The position numbers and the translations under genes were made by a program. A stretch of 64,000 nucleotides of DNA from Liolophura sinensis. Taxonomy: Eukaryota > Mollusca > Polyplacophora > Chitonida > Chitonidae. The DNA lies in assembly GCF_032854445.1 (NCBI RefSeq), contig NC_088301.1, positions 9,110,281-9,174,280 of the forward strand, in the 5' to 3' direction. Below, piece after piece: positions 45,125 through 56,745 of the stretch (the first letter of the stretch is position 1; each line of letters opens with the position of its first letter). The notes below the pieces were generated by a model. That model was not told the origin of the DNA. It ran no database searches and saw only the letters and a list, made by a program, of their open reading frames with translations.

Positions 45125-45639
45125 CCGATTGTAAGGAAAAGAAAAGAAAGTAACAACTATGTCAGAGTCGGTATATTCGTGCATAAAATCAGGCCGATGT
45201 TAACATTCCATACAAACGAATGTTACAAGCCAATTAAATGCCTTCTACTTGTGCCTGTGTCAGTGGGTTACTACCGGTGAGTCTGAGCTCTCTAATGCTT
45301 CAGCTAAATTAATTGGATCTGGTCCAAGTATTCGAAATAGGACACCACCCACTGGATCTATCGACCGGAAGACTGAAAAGTGAGACATGTTTGGCCGAAA
45401 ATGATACATCAACTAAGACATGGCGGTCTACACGCGACTCTCTGGTATACATAGGCTTATTATTTAAAAAAAAATTGCTGGTCGACAAACAGCAAACAAT
45501 ATGATCTCTTTTAAGAGTACATAGGTGAAATCTTGTGAGTTGTATTTCCCTGGAAAATCTCTGTAAATTGGTAACTAAAGAGTATCTGCCTTTGTTCGAC
45601 AAAGGGGTGTCGCTGTTTAAAATGTTAAAATTTTTTTCA

Positions 45640-45880
45640 CGTTGCGAATCCCAGGCTTCGTGACCAGTGGGGTCGCGTGCTCGAATCCAGCTCTCGCTTT
45701 TGCGGCTGCAGCTGTACGAAGTTTGGCAGGTACCTTTTGAAAGTCGGAGGTTGACTCCGGACACTTCGGTTTACCCCACCCATAAAGCCGAACGTAGTCA
45801 TATATAAGTCAAATATACTTGAGCTCGGTGTTAAACATCAGTCAATCAATCAATCAATCAATCGATCGATCGATCGGTAT
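45640..45880 (+). mobile_element. SINE family 3 with (AATC)n/(GATC)n tail
   Basis: GTGGGGTCGCGTGCTCGAATC (B-box-like), then a body with CACTTCGGTTTACCCCACCC, TCATATATAAGTCAAATATA, GAGCTCGGTGTTAAACATCA and (TCAA)n turning into (TCGA)n. It differs from family 1 in body and tail. Confidence 0.7.
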
Positions 45881-45929
45881 GCCACACCACAACTACTCGT
45901 ATAACACGTGGAATTTCTATTTTATCCAG

Positions 45930-46087
45930 GTTTAGGGCGTCTCCTGCCTGCCCAGGTGACTGGCCGGGTGGAGTTTGTCCGCGACCTAATCCCAGAGTTC
46001 GGTTTGAACTTGCCCGTTCTTGTGACACCATCGATGAGTGGAAGTTACGCCTTGTCCTTTGTGTTCCGCGCCTACATTCAGCTCCCT
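45930..46087 (+). CDS. ABHD14: ABHD14-like exon 3 with nucleophile Ser
   Basis: Acceptor TTTATCCAG; completes DLPG, then LGRLLPAQVTGRVEF, PVLVTPSMSGSYALSFV and AYIQLP, then donor CCT|GTAAAG (phase 0). The Ser in SMSGS aligns with the ABHD14 nucleophile (SPSLSG). Confidence 0.8.
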
Positions 46088-46763
46088 GTAAAGTCAGGGG
46101 GGGGGGGTGGATATTTGCCTCGGATGACGTCATAATTATTAAAAAACCAGTGGCATGCTGGAGAATGGGCGTAGAGAGTAATTTGTTTCACAGTAGTTTC
46201 GCCAACGTGTGGTTACAACAAACTCCACGCAGTAACATAGCCTACACTACACTCTCAGCGAATAGACTACATTGTGTTTTAAAACAAAATTTCTTAACAT
46301 CCAGCTTTAAAACAATACTGCCATGAGATGATATACTTCGAGAGATAAAATAAAAATCATTTATTATGGTTATATTATATTAAACGTGTTGAAACGAGTT
46401 TGGAAACAGGGTTTACAGTAAACCGATAGTAGCTTAGGTAACTGGTGTCGACGTCCGTCGACATATGCTGAGCTTAGCTCAATATTCAGCAAGCTACTGT
46501 CTTTTTTAAACAATTATGACGTCACCTGATGAAATAGGTTCTTGCCGTCGAAACTGAGTTTATGGACTTCAACATTATGAATTAGGAAAATTGGTCTAAC
46601 TTAGTTTTCCTTGCTGTAAAATAGACATTCAACATATCAATTCTTAGAGCTTATGTTGTTACGTGTCACTGACAAAAGGCAATTTTGGTAGTGAGTATGA
46701 CTGATTTTACAGACAGATGAATGTAGGCGGCTCTCTAAAAGAAACAGACTATAGGAAATTATT
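46088..46763. other. Non-coding, nothing recognised
   Basis: No hydrolase continuation (GFVPVAP-like) or other coding sequence seen. Confidence 0.4.
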
Positions 46764-47027
46764 TGATTTGATTTGATTGGTGTTTTACGCCGTACTCAAG
46801 AATATTTCACTTATACGACGGCGGCCAGCATTATGGTGGGTGGAAACCGGGCACAGCCCGGGGATACCCACGACCATCCGCAGGTTGCCGCAAGACCTTC
46901 CCACGTACGGCCGGAGAGGAAGCCAGCATGAGCTGGACTTGAACTCACAGCGACCGCATTGGTGAGAGACTCCTGGGTCATTACGCTGCGCTAGCGCGCT
47001 AACCAACTGAGCCACGGAGGCCCCCTA
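46764..47027 (-). mobile_element. SINE family 1, full length
   Basis: On the minus strand: CCTCCGTGGCTCAGTTGGTT (A box), GGTCGCTGTGAGTTCAAGTC (B box), the CCGGCCGTACGTGGGAAGG block, GGCCGCCGTCGTATAAGTG and an AATCAAATCAAAT tail. This is the best-preserved copy and defines the family. Confidence 0.92.
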
Positions 47028-47164
47028 CAAAAGGAAATTACCAAGTTCACACGACTGAAGTATAAGTGTGTTGACACATGGTATTCGTTGACCAAAGCAG
47101 TTTCATTACTTTCATTCAGTTAAATGGTCATGACGTTATATGTAATAATTAATGGGTTAAGGTT

Positions 47165-47345
47165 AAGAATAATTACTAACGTAAGGTGGTGTATAATTAC
47201 TGACTTAAAATGGAAAATAATTAGTGACCTAACGTGGAGAATAACTAGTCACATAAGATAGCAAATAAGTACTGACCTAAGATAGAAAATAATTACTAAC
47301 CTAATTAAGGTGATGAATAATAAGAGACCTTAAATGGAGAATGAT
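47165..47345. repeat. Degenerate tandem repeat, about 29 bp
   Basis: Repeated AATAATTACTGACCTAAGA-like units, six or so, with many substitutions. Confidence 0.5.
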
Positions 47346-47349
47346 TAAT

Positions 47350-47582
47350 GAGCTAATGAGTGAGTGAGTGTTCAGGCTTTAAAGTCGTAAGTTTTCAGTC
47401 ATATGACGACGAAGGGGTCCTAAGTGTGCATGCCCATGTAATGTGCCTCCTTGTTGCAGGACGGATTTCCATTGCTCTTTTATATAGTGCTGCTTCACTG
47501 AGACGACTTACCGAAGGCAAGTAAGACGCCCCATCCAAGCCATTATACTGATGCGGCTCAACCAGTCGTTGACACACAAGTT
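47350..47582 (-). mobile_element. SINE family 2, partial
   Basis: Second copy of the family inserted at 27,440-27,772: GAGTGAGTGAGTG, TTTTCAGTCATATGACGACG, GCTGCTTCACTGAGACGACT and CAACCAGTCGTTG. The far half is missing. Confidence 0.8.
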
Positions 47583-47689
47583 TGTGCCCTTGATAGAAAT
47601 CGTCCAATAGCACAATGTCAGAATGTAATGATCTAAGGTGGGAAATACCAACAAGCAGGAACTGTCCACAAGCGCCATAGAATACGCGT

Positions 47690-47965
47690 GTTCAAGACAG
47701 TCTTTGTTGATTTTCTCGGAAAAGGGAAACTTGGCAGAGTTCGAAAAGAGCAAACTTGGTAGTCTGGACTGAGCAAATTTGGCGAAGTGCGGAAGGAACA
47801 AACCTGACAGATTTTGGATAAAGCAAATTGGAAGAGCTCGGATAGACCAGATATTATATTTAGCTCAGAAGGAACACACTTGATAAGAGTTCTGATGGAG
47901 CAAACTTGGTAGCCTGGATGGAGCAAACTTGGTAGCCTGGATGGAGCAAACTTGGCAAAGTGTCT
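47690..47965. repeat. Degenerate 23-bp tandem repeat
   Basis: GATGGAGCAAACTTGGTAGC-type units. The last three are nearly perfect at 47,895-47,960; earlier ones are decayed. Confidence 0.6.
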
Positions 47966-49189
47966 AATGTTTACATACATTAATTACCACTGCATTACTA
48001 TACGTGAAATTGAGTCAGTCGACTCATCCTCAAAACCAGAAGTAAAATTCGAGAATGTCCTTCCAAGCTATTCAATATCTGTCTGCAAAATAAGAGGAAT
48101 TTATGTGGAGTTGCACTCATATACAGGTCAAACAGCTTGATATTTATAGATAATTAATTTAACTCAGCACTAAACTGCTCTGTTCACTTCTTGGGTACCA
48201 TGAGGATATCCGCAGGCTGTGACAATAAGTAGTGCCAATCAGCTGTATAAATTAATCTGAATTGTAATTTCAATTGCTTGCTAATACACCCAAATATCCG
48301 CTCCAGTGGGCGGTCGGCGCTCTCTCTATTGATTTTAGATTTACATGCACTTCGATCTTGAACTAAAGCTCGCGCGGATCGAGTCGCGGTCACGTGATCA
48401 ACTTCACCGCTATGCTTTGTTCGCCAACGACGACACTGATAGCGGTCATTTGTACAGCTGACCAGGAGAAAGCGTTTGTCCAGACACACACAGAGCTGAC
48501 CGCAAAACTCTGCCAACATGGCAATAGGCTTTAAACCAGGTGTCCTACTGACCAGTGCCTCACTGGCCTGACCAGGGTATATTAAGGTAAATACATTGTT
48601 TTATATTCTTTTATTTATATGTATCACTTCAAATAGACGTAACCCTGTAACCTATACTCGGCTCGCCGCGCACCTGCTGCTGACTGGATGGAGCATAAAT
48701 AGAACAGGGTACACAATGCTTGCAGTGTCCAACTCCTGCAACACAGCCGATGAACAGACCCCTATAAATTGTGGCTTCAAGCGATTTTCAGTGATTCTTA
48801 CGACTTACCCGTTTGTCCGACTGTGGTAAGCCTGTACACTTTTGAAGCTTGATCACTGGTGTTCTGATCGTAATTACGGTTTTAATCTGTGATATTGCCT
48901 CTTGCATTGTTGCGGCTGTTCTAGCGGACAACAATTGTATGGCTGGTGTTTAGACTCGTATGTGGATCGGTCAGTGGGTAACGTAACATAAGTGAGAACT
49001 TTATACATAGGACACGATTTGGTTTATTAAGTATTTTGTCGGCCAGTTAGTCATTTTCTGGATAGTAGGGTACATTAAGCAAACGATGAAGAGTATACAC
49101 AAATAAATTTCCTTATTATAACACATCAGTGCTCATCTTTTTATAGGGATTGTCAACAACATATCAGATTTTTTATGAATTTATACATA
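47966..49189. other. Spacer with CpG-rich stretch at 48,290-48,520
   Basis: No firm gene. 48,290-48,520 is CpG-rich with GTCACGTGATC. A minus-strand frame of 111 codons (48,184-48,519) starts in it but has no motif. This could be a promoter; unproven. Confidence 0.3.
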
Positions 49190-49328
49190 ACCAGGGGACA
49201 CGCAGATTGTAAGAGAACACAAGTGGATGAAGCAACCCCAACTACCCTCTCCCAGAATCTGAACACTCCCCAACCACCCAGTGGCATCCCCGAGTCCGGC
49301 CGTCCTGCCTCCAGGGCACCCACAGCTG
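49190..49328 (+). other. Candidate exon of an unknown gene
   Basis: Bounded by an AACCAG acceptor and a consensus donor CTGG|GTAAGT. One frame is open and reads DCKRTQVDEATPTTLSQN then a Pro/Ser-rich stretch. Its phase does not join the long frame at 56,188 without a stop, so it would be 5' UTR of that gene or belong elsewhere. Confidence 0.25.
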
Positions 49329-50414
49329 GGTAAGTCTTTCTTTCCTTTCATCCCATCTCATTATACAGATGTCTGAATCCACGCATTGTCTCGTTAGTCT
49401 CCCGGGCTATATACGTCTGTCACTGATAAGAAACTATGCCTGTCAGTAACAAATAATTAAACTTAATTATTTAAAGGAATGAATTGCGTATGATGTGAAA
49501 ATCTTAAAACCAAACCTTTTGTAACTTGAAAAGCCCATGCAAAATGTATGCTATTGTAGCGTAGACCCAGTGGCTATCCAGTTTATTACGTTTCTCAACC
49601 GCGAGGATGTAATAACTTCCGAGTCGTCAACATTTCAAGGCACAGCTGGTATGGGAAATACCTGATGACACCTTGTTAGAAAATGTCTCTCCAACAGCAC
49701 AATGTTTATACTCGTACCCATACATTCCCTCAGGTTCTGAGGCTGTATGTACGTTACAACCATCTGTCTCAGTCGGTCTGGACGTCAAATTTTGCAAACA
49801 TTACATGCATTGTTATGCTCCGGCTTACCTACACGCCTGACATATGGAGCTATTCAAGCGGCTGACGATGGCATGCATTGTCTGTTCTATGGTAATAGGA
49901 TGTTAATCCGCCAGGCGTCAGCGTTTACACGTAAAGCACATGTACAAACCTGTCTTCATATGAAGATGCTTTTACGGACATATGCATATGAAATATTCAT
50001 TGACAGCATAATGAATGATTTGAGTTGTTCCCGGTTCACTGAATACGAAGTACCGTAAGAGAGAACATATGTACATACAAGAACAGGTTCAACATTCACA
50101 TCGTAGAAATTTATGACGCAGTAATTTATGAAAATTAAAGGATCTAGTGCATTCCGATTATACGGAAGTAAATTTGAATAAAGCCTTATAGACCGATATT
50201 TGCCTGAAAAACTGTAGCAGTGCAGAAGAACTAGTTAAACGGTAAGTGTGTTGGATTCATTTTTGTGTGTTTCTCATAATCTATTTGAGCGTAGCTTCTG
50301 TCTTATACACTGGGTATACAAGTATAAGATGGCGATACTAAGCAGGCCATTGCGATTTCTCCCTGACATCGATTTACATAATGTGTACAGTCTACATATC
50401 TGACATAATGTCTC
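49329..50414. other. Spacer, nothing recognised
   Basis: Several short open frames (49,683-50,058) without motifs. Confidence 0.4.
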
Positions 50415-50565
50415 CAGTCCTACGTGGGAAGGTCTGTTAGCAACCTACGGATGACCGTCGGTTTCCCCGTGCTCAGTCGGTTTTCATTCCCCATAATGCT
50501 GGTCGCCTTCGTATGAGTGAAATATTCTTGAGTGCAACGGAAAAGACCAATCAAATAAATAAATC
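50415..50565 (+). mobile_element. SINE family 1, 5'-truncated
   Basis: CCTACGTGGGAAGGTCTG, CCATAATGCTGGTCGCC, ATGAGTGAAATATTCTTGAG and CCAATCAAATAAATAAAT. Confidence 0.8.
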
Positions 50566-51587
50566 TGACATTATAATAACTTTTCCACGAACATCCTTTG
50601 TCGTCAGTCTAATTCTCATCAACAGATTGTTTGTCTACGTGTGTCATCTTATCTTGATTTTCCGCTAACAAAAGCTAACACTCCGTGTGCGATATCCTGA
50701 AACATAGTCGTCACGCGTGGACAGTTAGTCCTGCGTACAACTCCCAAACGAAACACGTGATGAGAAAATGCAAAGCTTCCTTTCATAACGGTTAATGTGT
50801 AAGAAATGCAGCGTTGATATACCCACTACCTCTGACTGCATTGTGACAAAGCAGGCTTAAAGGAAGCGTTTTGTGGCGTCGTCAGCATGGGAGAGTCACA
50901 AAGGACTCGTCACTAGAGATTTGACGCTAACAATTGAAGGGAAAAATGATAATTGCGCATTAATCCTCGGTGACACACCAGTCCTATTTTTCCTTTTCTT
51001 ATTCTGAACTTAGTCACACTTGAAATAAGCCTTTGTATATTGATGTAAACTTAAAGGAAAGAACCAGCAATAACTAAATAAGCGTCGATCAGTAGAAAGA
51101 CCATTAAGAACTGTGTCTGGAAACACCTTTATTTCTTTTGTTAAAATTCTTTTGTTAAAATTCTTTTTTGTGGAATTAGTCAGTTCTTTGGGACTATTTG
51201 GTAGGTCTTATGAACCATATTGATAATACTACTCGTCGGTTACAACTTTTTCAACATTTTTGTTTTCAAGTCTGGATACCATTCTGCTAAACAGTTGATG
51301 TAATATGCACATGTGGGTGAATAGGTAAATCTGAAATCAAGTACCTGTTTTAGGGGCCAGAGAAAAGTCGGTGTGGTCTCAATGGGGACTGTCGATATTG
51401 CCATATGGCCCACCGTGCAATCCAAACTTTTGGATGCATTTAATTCCACAAAAAAAAAAACAAAGAGAAAAAAGACTGATAAAGTAAAAGTATTTTCAGA
51501 TGTAGTTTTAATGTTTTTTTTTTTGTTACTGATACTTTCTTCTTATCATAAAGAAGAAAGTATCAGGTTTGTTTCCCTTTAATCCAT
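50566..51587. other. Spacer, nothing recognised
   Basis: Short inverted AAGAAAGTATCAG pair around 51,530-51,565; no gene. Confidence 0.4.
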
Positions 51588-51716
51588 ACCACCAAACTCA
51601 TAGCTATTGCTTAAGAAGATTACCAAAGCCATAGCTATTGCTAAAGGGGAATACCAAACCCATAGCTATTGCTAAAGGGGATTACCAAACCCATAGCTGT
51701 TGCTTAAGGGGGTTAC
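51588..51716. repeat. 31-bp tandem repeat, about 4 copies
   Basis: Units of CCAAACCCATAGCTATTGCT plus AAAGGGGATTA; starts of TAGCTATTG at 51,601, 51,632, 51,663 and 51,694. Confidence 0.85.
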
Positions 51717-53059
51717 AAAAGTGAATATTTCCTGTGGTAACCTATCGTAAGTCCCCCACAGCGTAACCCACAGTTACGCCGCATAGATACTGTACGCAGA
51801 CTGTGCACAATTTTGACCTACATTTATATGGTACAGTATATGTCGTTCCCATGAACTAATTTTGCGTACACTCATCTAGCCAAACGGTTTGGCTGTTCTC
51901 CATATGTTGCTAGGCCAGGAATTTGGTAATGTAAGGATCTTGCAATAATGAATTGTTGAAAGTATTGTTCGAATTACATGTGATCCAGCGCATCAGTCAC
52001 AGACACAAGTGGTGAATATACGAGCATTTAAACTGCATGTGAACTCCTTGCGCATGACTAACACGGTTGAAAAAATGTCCCACAAAAATGAAGTGTAAGC
52101 ATCATGAAAGCTATATATACATCTGAAGATACCCTTACTGATTTTTGCCGATATTTGTTTTAACTGCGTTCAATGCAGTCAAATCTTTTGATTGTATGGT
52201 GAGCATTATGGACCATGTTGATAATGTGTGCCTTCAGTGACGCCAAAGCGACATTTTCCTCGCTCAATAAACCAGGTATTTAATGTCAGATTTTCTCTTT
52301 TATGTAAAGACACACGTTACATGGGTGCAACCCACAAGAATTTTATACAGATCTGGATACAGAGTTGAAGAAAAAGTTGTCACGCACTGGTGACATAGAT
52401 ACATACAGAGCGCGGCTGATAGATCAGTTGTGGCGGTATAGGTTTACCGTTATAGAAGCATTCCCCAACACCTGTGGACAACCACCACATCTTAATCCAG
52501 ATTTAATTTAACTAATCAACGAATGTGATGTGCACAGGTAGACTGTATATCATTTATCCATCTAAAATAATGGAATAAATCCCATGAATGAGCTGACCGG
52601 TATCGATCTCATTTGAGATGTATGGGGCAATATGACCTTCTATCTACAGCAAGTCATTTCATTCATATTTATGACTAATGACTATTTGCAGCTATTTCAC
52701 TTTGTTGGAAGCAGATGCACCCGCCTGGGTTAATTAATATAGTGCATGCACATTTAATAATTAGCAGTCAGCTGTTGTCGATAAAGGGCATTAATTAGCA
52801 GACCTGACTAGTGTCGTAATATTACCAGATCAGTCTAGCCTTGTATCGATTTTGTGACAGCGTATGGAATGTGACAGAAAACAATACAAACTTTAAGCCA
52901 TCCAGCAAAAAGTTAATGCCACCTGACACCCATGCAGATCAGCCGTGAAAAAAACGACCAACCGACAGACAGAGCGAGGTACATATATACAGAGTTACTT
53001 GCAGAACTACTAGTTTCAGTTAAAAAGTCGAATTACAGTCGCTCTGGGTGAACATTTGA
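51717..53059. other. Spacer, nothing recognised
   Basis: No coding frame or known repeat seen. Confidence 0.4.
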
Positions 53060-53308
53060 ATGGTGTTTTACGTCGTACTCAAGAATATTTCATTTATACG
53101 ACGGCGGCCCGCATTATTATGGGAAGAAACCGGGCACAGCCCGGGGGAAACCCTTGACCATCCGCAGCTTGCTGTCAGACCTTCTCACGTATGGCCGGAG
53201 AGGAAGCCAGCATGAGCTGGACTTGAGCTCACAGCGACCGCTTTGGTGAGAGGCTCCTGGGTCATTACGCTGCGCTAGCGCGCTAACCGACTGAGCCACG
53301 GAGGGCCC
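53060..53308 (-). mobile_element. SINE family 1, full length
   Basis: Head at the right (CCTCCGTGGCTCAGTCGGTT on the minus strand), B box GAGCTCAAGTCC, 3' end GAGTACGACGTAAAACACC. Confidence 0.9.
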
Positions 53309-54310
53309 CTGAATTTATATGAGAAACTGAATATAATGATGGAAGGCTTTAACCAGTTACGCTTTTCTTATGCACCCTGCTCCACGACTCCATCCTCTAT
53401 ATTTCTGGCTTTTATAGATAAAGACAACTCATATAATTTGCACTGGTGTGTATATTAGCATGTGCAAAAGAATTCAAAACAGGGTTTGATGGTCTTCTTT
53501 ATACCGTTCTTTTACGTGCACCATGCATGAAATGTTTGCAACCAGCGATTCAGTATGTCCAAGGGTGAATATATGCTTGGGGTTTTACCTCACAGTTAAG
53601 AGTTTTTCAGCCATATGAGCAAGAAGTTGACGTCAAAGATAAACGTGACAAATGAAGGTTTATGCATCAGCAGCGATGAACAAAATGTCAATGAACAGAC
53701 AGCATCTCACTGATATTAACGAATTCAGCTTTCTACAATCGGAAAATATAGTTGATAGTTTTTACACTGTTCTACCCAGACGAACACGGATATTGTAAAA
53801 GTAAAGTTAGAAACAAAAATAAAGTTTTAGAACATATGTAAATACGTTGATCACAACTGGCCGAAAGAATAGGCGTTATGGTACTGTATATTTTGAGTTC
53901 AGACATTTAGGTTTTACTTGTTGATAGACTGCGTCAGTCACAAGCATAACCTTAAAGCACACCTTCAAATCCATTTGTATATGCAGATGTCCACCCACCC
54001 AAATGTCTGAAGAGTTTAAAACTACAATCTGCTGGTTCATGTTACACATAGGTTTTTAACAGGAATATGTGTTCTTTTGTGTTTTGCTTCCTATAGTTGG
54101 GTTGGGGGAGGGAGAGTTAGACAGTGATATTTGCCCAGCATGATACCTTTTCGCAAGAGGTAAAATGAGCAGAGTGTGGAAAGAAACCAAACAACACCTA
54201 ATTAATCTGACAATGTATATTTGGATTAAGAATTTCACCGCACGCGAGATGTAGGTATTGTGGTTTGTTTATCTGTGTGTATTTGAGGTTGGATGATTCG
54301 GCCATTGACT
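53309..54310. other. Spacer, nothing recognised
   Basis: AT-rich, no gene seen. Confidence 0.4.
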
Positions 54311-54759
54311 TCACTTCTTGTACACACGGCGTTTCGGTGATTCAACCGCTGGCTTCACAACTTCGATTGTGTGGCCACATGGGGTTTTGTTGATTTCGTG
54401 GTTGGCTTTAGATGCAGCTTTGTATTTCTCTACTCTCAAAACTCCATCACGCTGTGCAACAAATCTTGCCCAACTTATAAATACTGTGCTAGTTACCACC
54501 AAGGTACACAAGATTGTATAACACTTGGAGAACGCAGATGTGAGAACCATAACACACTTCATTCCGACTGTAGTCGTTTAGTGTAACTTGTAGGGTCTAC
54601 AGCCTTGCCTCTGAGTTTTAGTGCATGTCGCACGCAGCAATCCTGTACATCACCGTTATTTCCCCCCTTGGTACGTATAATCTGTGCGCATGATTTCTTT
54701 AAACATCCATCCTTAACACTAACTGCATTCCAACATACAGATTTACTGTCAATCTGCAT
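54311..54759 (-). other. Two overlapping minus-strand frames, possible exon pair
   Basis: The frame 54,759-54,559 is Cys-rich (CWNAVSVKDGCLKKSCAQ, DCCVRHALKLRG). Its TGA overlaps the ATG of the next frame (54,562-54,311), whose end is basic (EVVKPAVESPKRRVYKK). They may be exons of one gene with an unseen intron, or a frameshifted relic. No family recognised. Confidence 0.2.
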
Positions 54760-54857
54760 GTGTTATTCTCGGTGTTTCGTCTTAACCCAAGGGGCTGTGG
54801 CAATGAAATGAAATTTTCGCTGAGTTGGCCCAGCCTTATGAGCTTGTTCAAATTGAA

Positions 54858-54985
54858 AAAAGTTGGTGTTTTTTACGCCGTACTCGCCGTATTTTACTTA
54901 TACGCCGGCGACCAGCATTATGATGGGAGGAAACCGAGCAGAGAGCGGGGGAAACACACGACCACCCTCAGGTTGCAGCAGACCA
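54858..54985 (-). mobile_element. SINE family 1, fragment
   Basis: TTTTTTACGCCGTACTCGCC, ACGCCGGCGACCAGCATTAT and GGGAGGAAACCGAGCAGAG. Confidence 0.7.
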
Positions 54986-56151
54986 TTTGCGTTTTGTATG
55001 CCCGTCAGTAATGACCAGTCGTATTATGATACAGCTTTATACGTCTGTCAATATGTCAAGTGTTTTGGCGTTTCCACTCTACCTGCTGCGAAACTTACAA
55101 TTACTATACTTCTTGTCGTTTTGTGCCTTTCAACAGGACAGAAAGGCGCTTTAAAACATGCCTCATTGCTGTCAAATCTACGGTTATACCCCTTTATGAA
55201 AGGCATTTTTCGCATCCCTGCACTATAGTAGGAGACCCGCTTCACTTTTGAAAGTTTTCCTTCGTTTGAAAGAGTTTGAAAGAGTTTGACTGTCCCGTGT
55301 GTTTTGATCATCAACACCAAATCTGATGGAATTGTCTGCTATTCAGCCTGCCACGACGAATGTGTCTTCCGAGCCTCATCTTCACTGTCGTTTTATGTGC
55401 CATCTACAAATGGTCAAACCCTTATTCTGAACTCTAAAATGCACGTATTGGCTTTCTGTTCTTCTAAAACAGCAGGAGCTTCCTTTTACAGTTGGAAGGA
55501 ATTATTCATTCGAACATACACTGACACATTGTCCAAACATTGGTAGATTTCATGAGCTTGTCATCTCCACGATTTTCAAGTTTAGGATATTTTGGTAAAA
55601 TTTAAAATGTATTTTATTCAGTCACACAGTGAAGCTTTTAGCTCTATGGTGCATCTGATCTAAAAGGCACAGGCGTTTTACACAAACCCTATTGTACTAT
55701 TTCTTCTTAATGGCGTAATACATGGCGTAGTTATTGACTGTTTTTAGCCTGTATTTGCCGAGTGACAATCAACGAGTTGCATTATTTGGACGATCACTAA
55801 CGCTGTAGAAAACAAACACCGGTTTATCACGGGTATTTACTGAAGGGGGCAACCCTGTGGTTCAGTGTTTCACAGGCATTGGGGGTAGTGGGGAATGTGT
55901 GCTTTGTTTAAGTATAACACTGTCACTTGACTCCACTCTCCCGTGAAAAGACCTCATTATATCCAAACGGACATTGTTTATAATAGGTTTTGTCAACACA
56001 ATTACCGTATCGGTCAAGTGCAAATACACAACTCTTTTTAGACTTGATGTATTACAGCTGAAAGTGTAGTATGTTGAGTAACTATGTATACATACATATG
56101 TGTATAGAATGTCTATATATAGGTAAGAGAGCATCTGATTTCTCTTTGCAG
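54986..56151. other. Spacer or intron upstream of the unknown terminal exon
   Basis: An open plus-strand frame at 55,286-55,546 (CVLIINTKSDGIVCYSACH) has no recognised family. A duplicated GAAAGAGTTT word lies at 55,268-55,287. Nothing else seen. Confidence 0.3.
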
Positions 56152-56745
56152 ATCGACGAGTGTCTTTCAGGAACTCGAAAAGTAAGAATGGCAGCTACAG
56201 TGATGAAAAACGCTGGTGCAACAGAGCTTTCAACTACACCCAAGGATGACGCGACGGAGACCGCGAATTCTGACGTCAAGAAGGATTATTCCAGACTGTA
56301 CCCGGACTTGTCGCTACTCATGGCTTCACTGTCAACATCAACGCTGAAGAAGAGAGCCCTGGCTGACTTTAACAAACCTTTTTGTCGCACCCCTTTGGAG
56401 CCCAGCGCTCCACCCGCTGACATCGTCTCTTGCATCTCCGTCCCTTGCTGTCCACCTCCCGCCAAGCCTCGGAGTAAAGCCGATCTCCACAGATGGTCAC
56501 AATGGCGAAGTCGACTGAATGAAGAAATGGCCGACTTTCTCAGAGGTAGTCGCCAGGACGTCACTCTAACGCAATCGTTGGAGAAGGCGTTTCCCGGGAA
56601 GAGAATGGACGCCATCTACAATCACGCCGTGACTGAAGACAGCCCGTCGACGTGCCTGGCCAGCGTGCCTTATTTGCTATACGGAATACCACGTGTGAAA
56701 CGTGCCAACCAGAGACATGGGCATAGCGCGGCGAGAATCCCTTGA
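56152..56745 (+). CDS. Terminal exon of an unknown protein
   Basis: Strong acceptor TTTCTCTTTGCAG, then an uninterrupted frame of 198 codons to TGA at 56,743-56,745. The first Met (56,188) would give 185 residues, and 12 in-frame codons precede it (IDECLSGTRKVR). Codon choice and composition look coding and differ from the AT-rich surroundings. The protein is mixed-charge, without signal peptide or membrane helix. It has a Cys/Pro stretch (CISVPCCPPPAKPRSK) and a basic Trp-containing helix-like segment (RWSQWRSRLNEEMADFLRG). I do not recognise a family. Upstream exons are not identified; the piece at 49,190-49,328 is only a weak candidate. A poly(A) signal 1.1 kb downstream is plausible. Confidence 0.65.
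   Translation: MDECLSGTRKVRMAATVMKNAGATELSTTPKDDATETANSDVKKDYSRLYPDLSLLMASLSTSTLKKRALADFNKPFCRTPLEPSAPPADIVSCISVPCCPPPAKPRSKADLHRWSQWRSRLNEEMADFLRGSRQDVTLTQSLEKAFPGKRMDAIYNHAVTEDSPSTCLASVPYLLYGIPRVKRANQRHGHSAARIP

Larger units (their letters stand above)
41085..46087 (+). pseudogene. ABHD14: ABHD14-like alpha/beta-hydrolase, interrupted and incomplete
   Basis: Two good exons (43,873-44,060 and 45,930-46,087) and a weak first exon match the ABHD14A/B family, small single-domain alpha/beta-hydrolases (ABHD14B has been reported as a lysine deacetylase). The oxyanion strand LLFHGASFSSKT, the GYRVVAVDLPG strand and the nucleophile elbow TPSMSGSYAL are all visible. An in-frame TGA stands where the family has Trp (SSKTW). 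The last exon, with the catalytic Asp and His, was not found between 46,088 and 64,000. It could be a decaying gene, a sequencing error at one base, or a gene whose last exon lies elsewhere. Family call strong, status uncertain. Confidence 0.6.

Noticed and set aside
45309-45764. 151-residue minus-strand frame
   Set aside because: It overlaps a SINE of family 3 and shows no domain.
46980-47027. tRNA genes at the SINE heads
   Set aside because: The A and B boxes are present, but the sequence continues into the SINE body and does not form a full cloverleaf; these are tRNA-derived SINE promoters.
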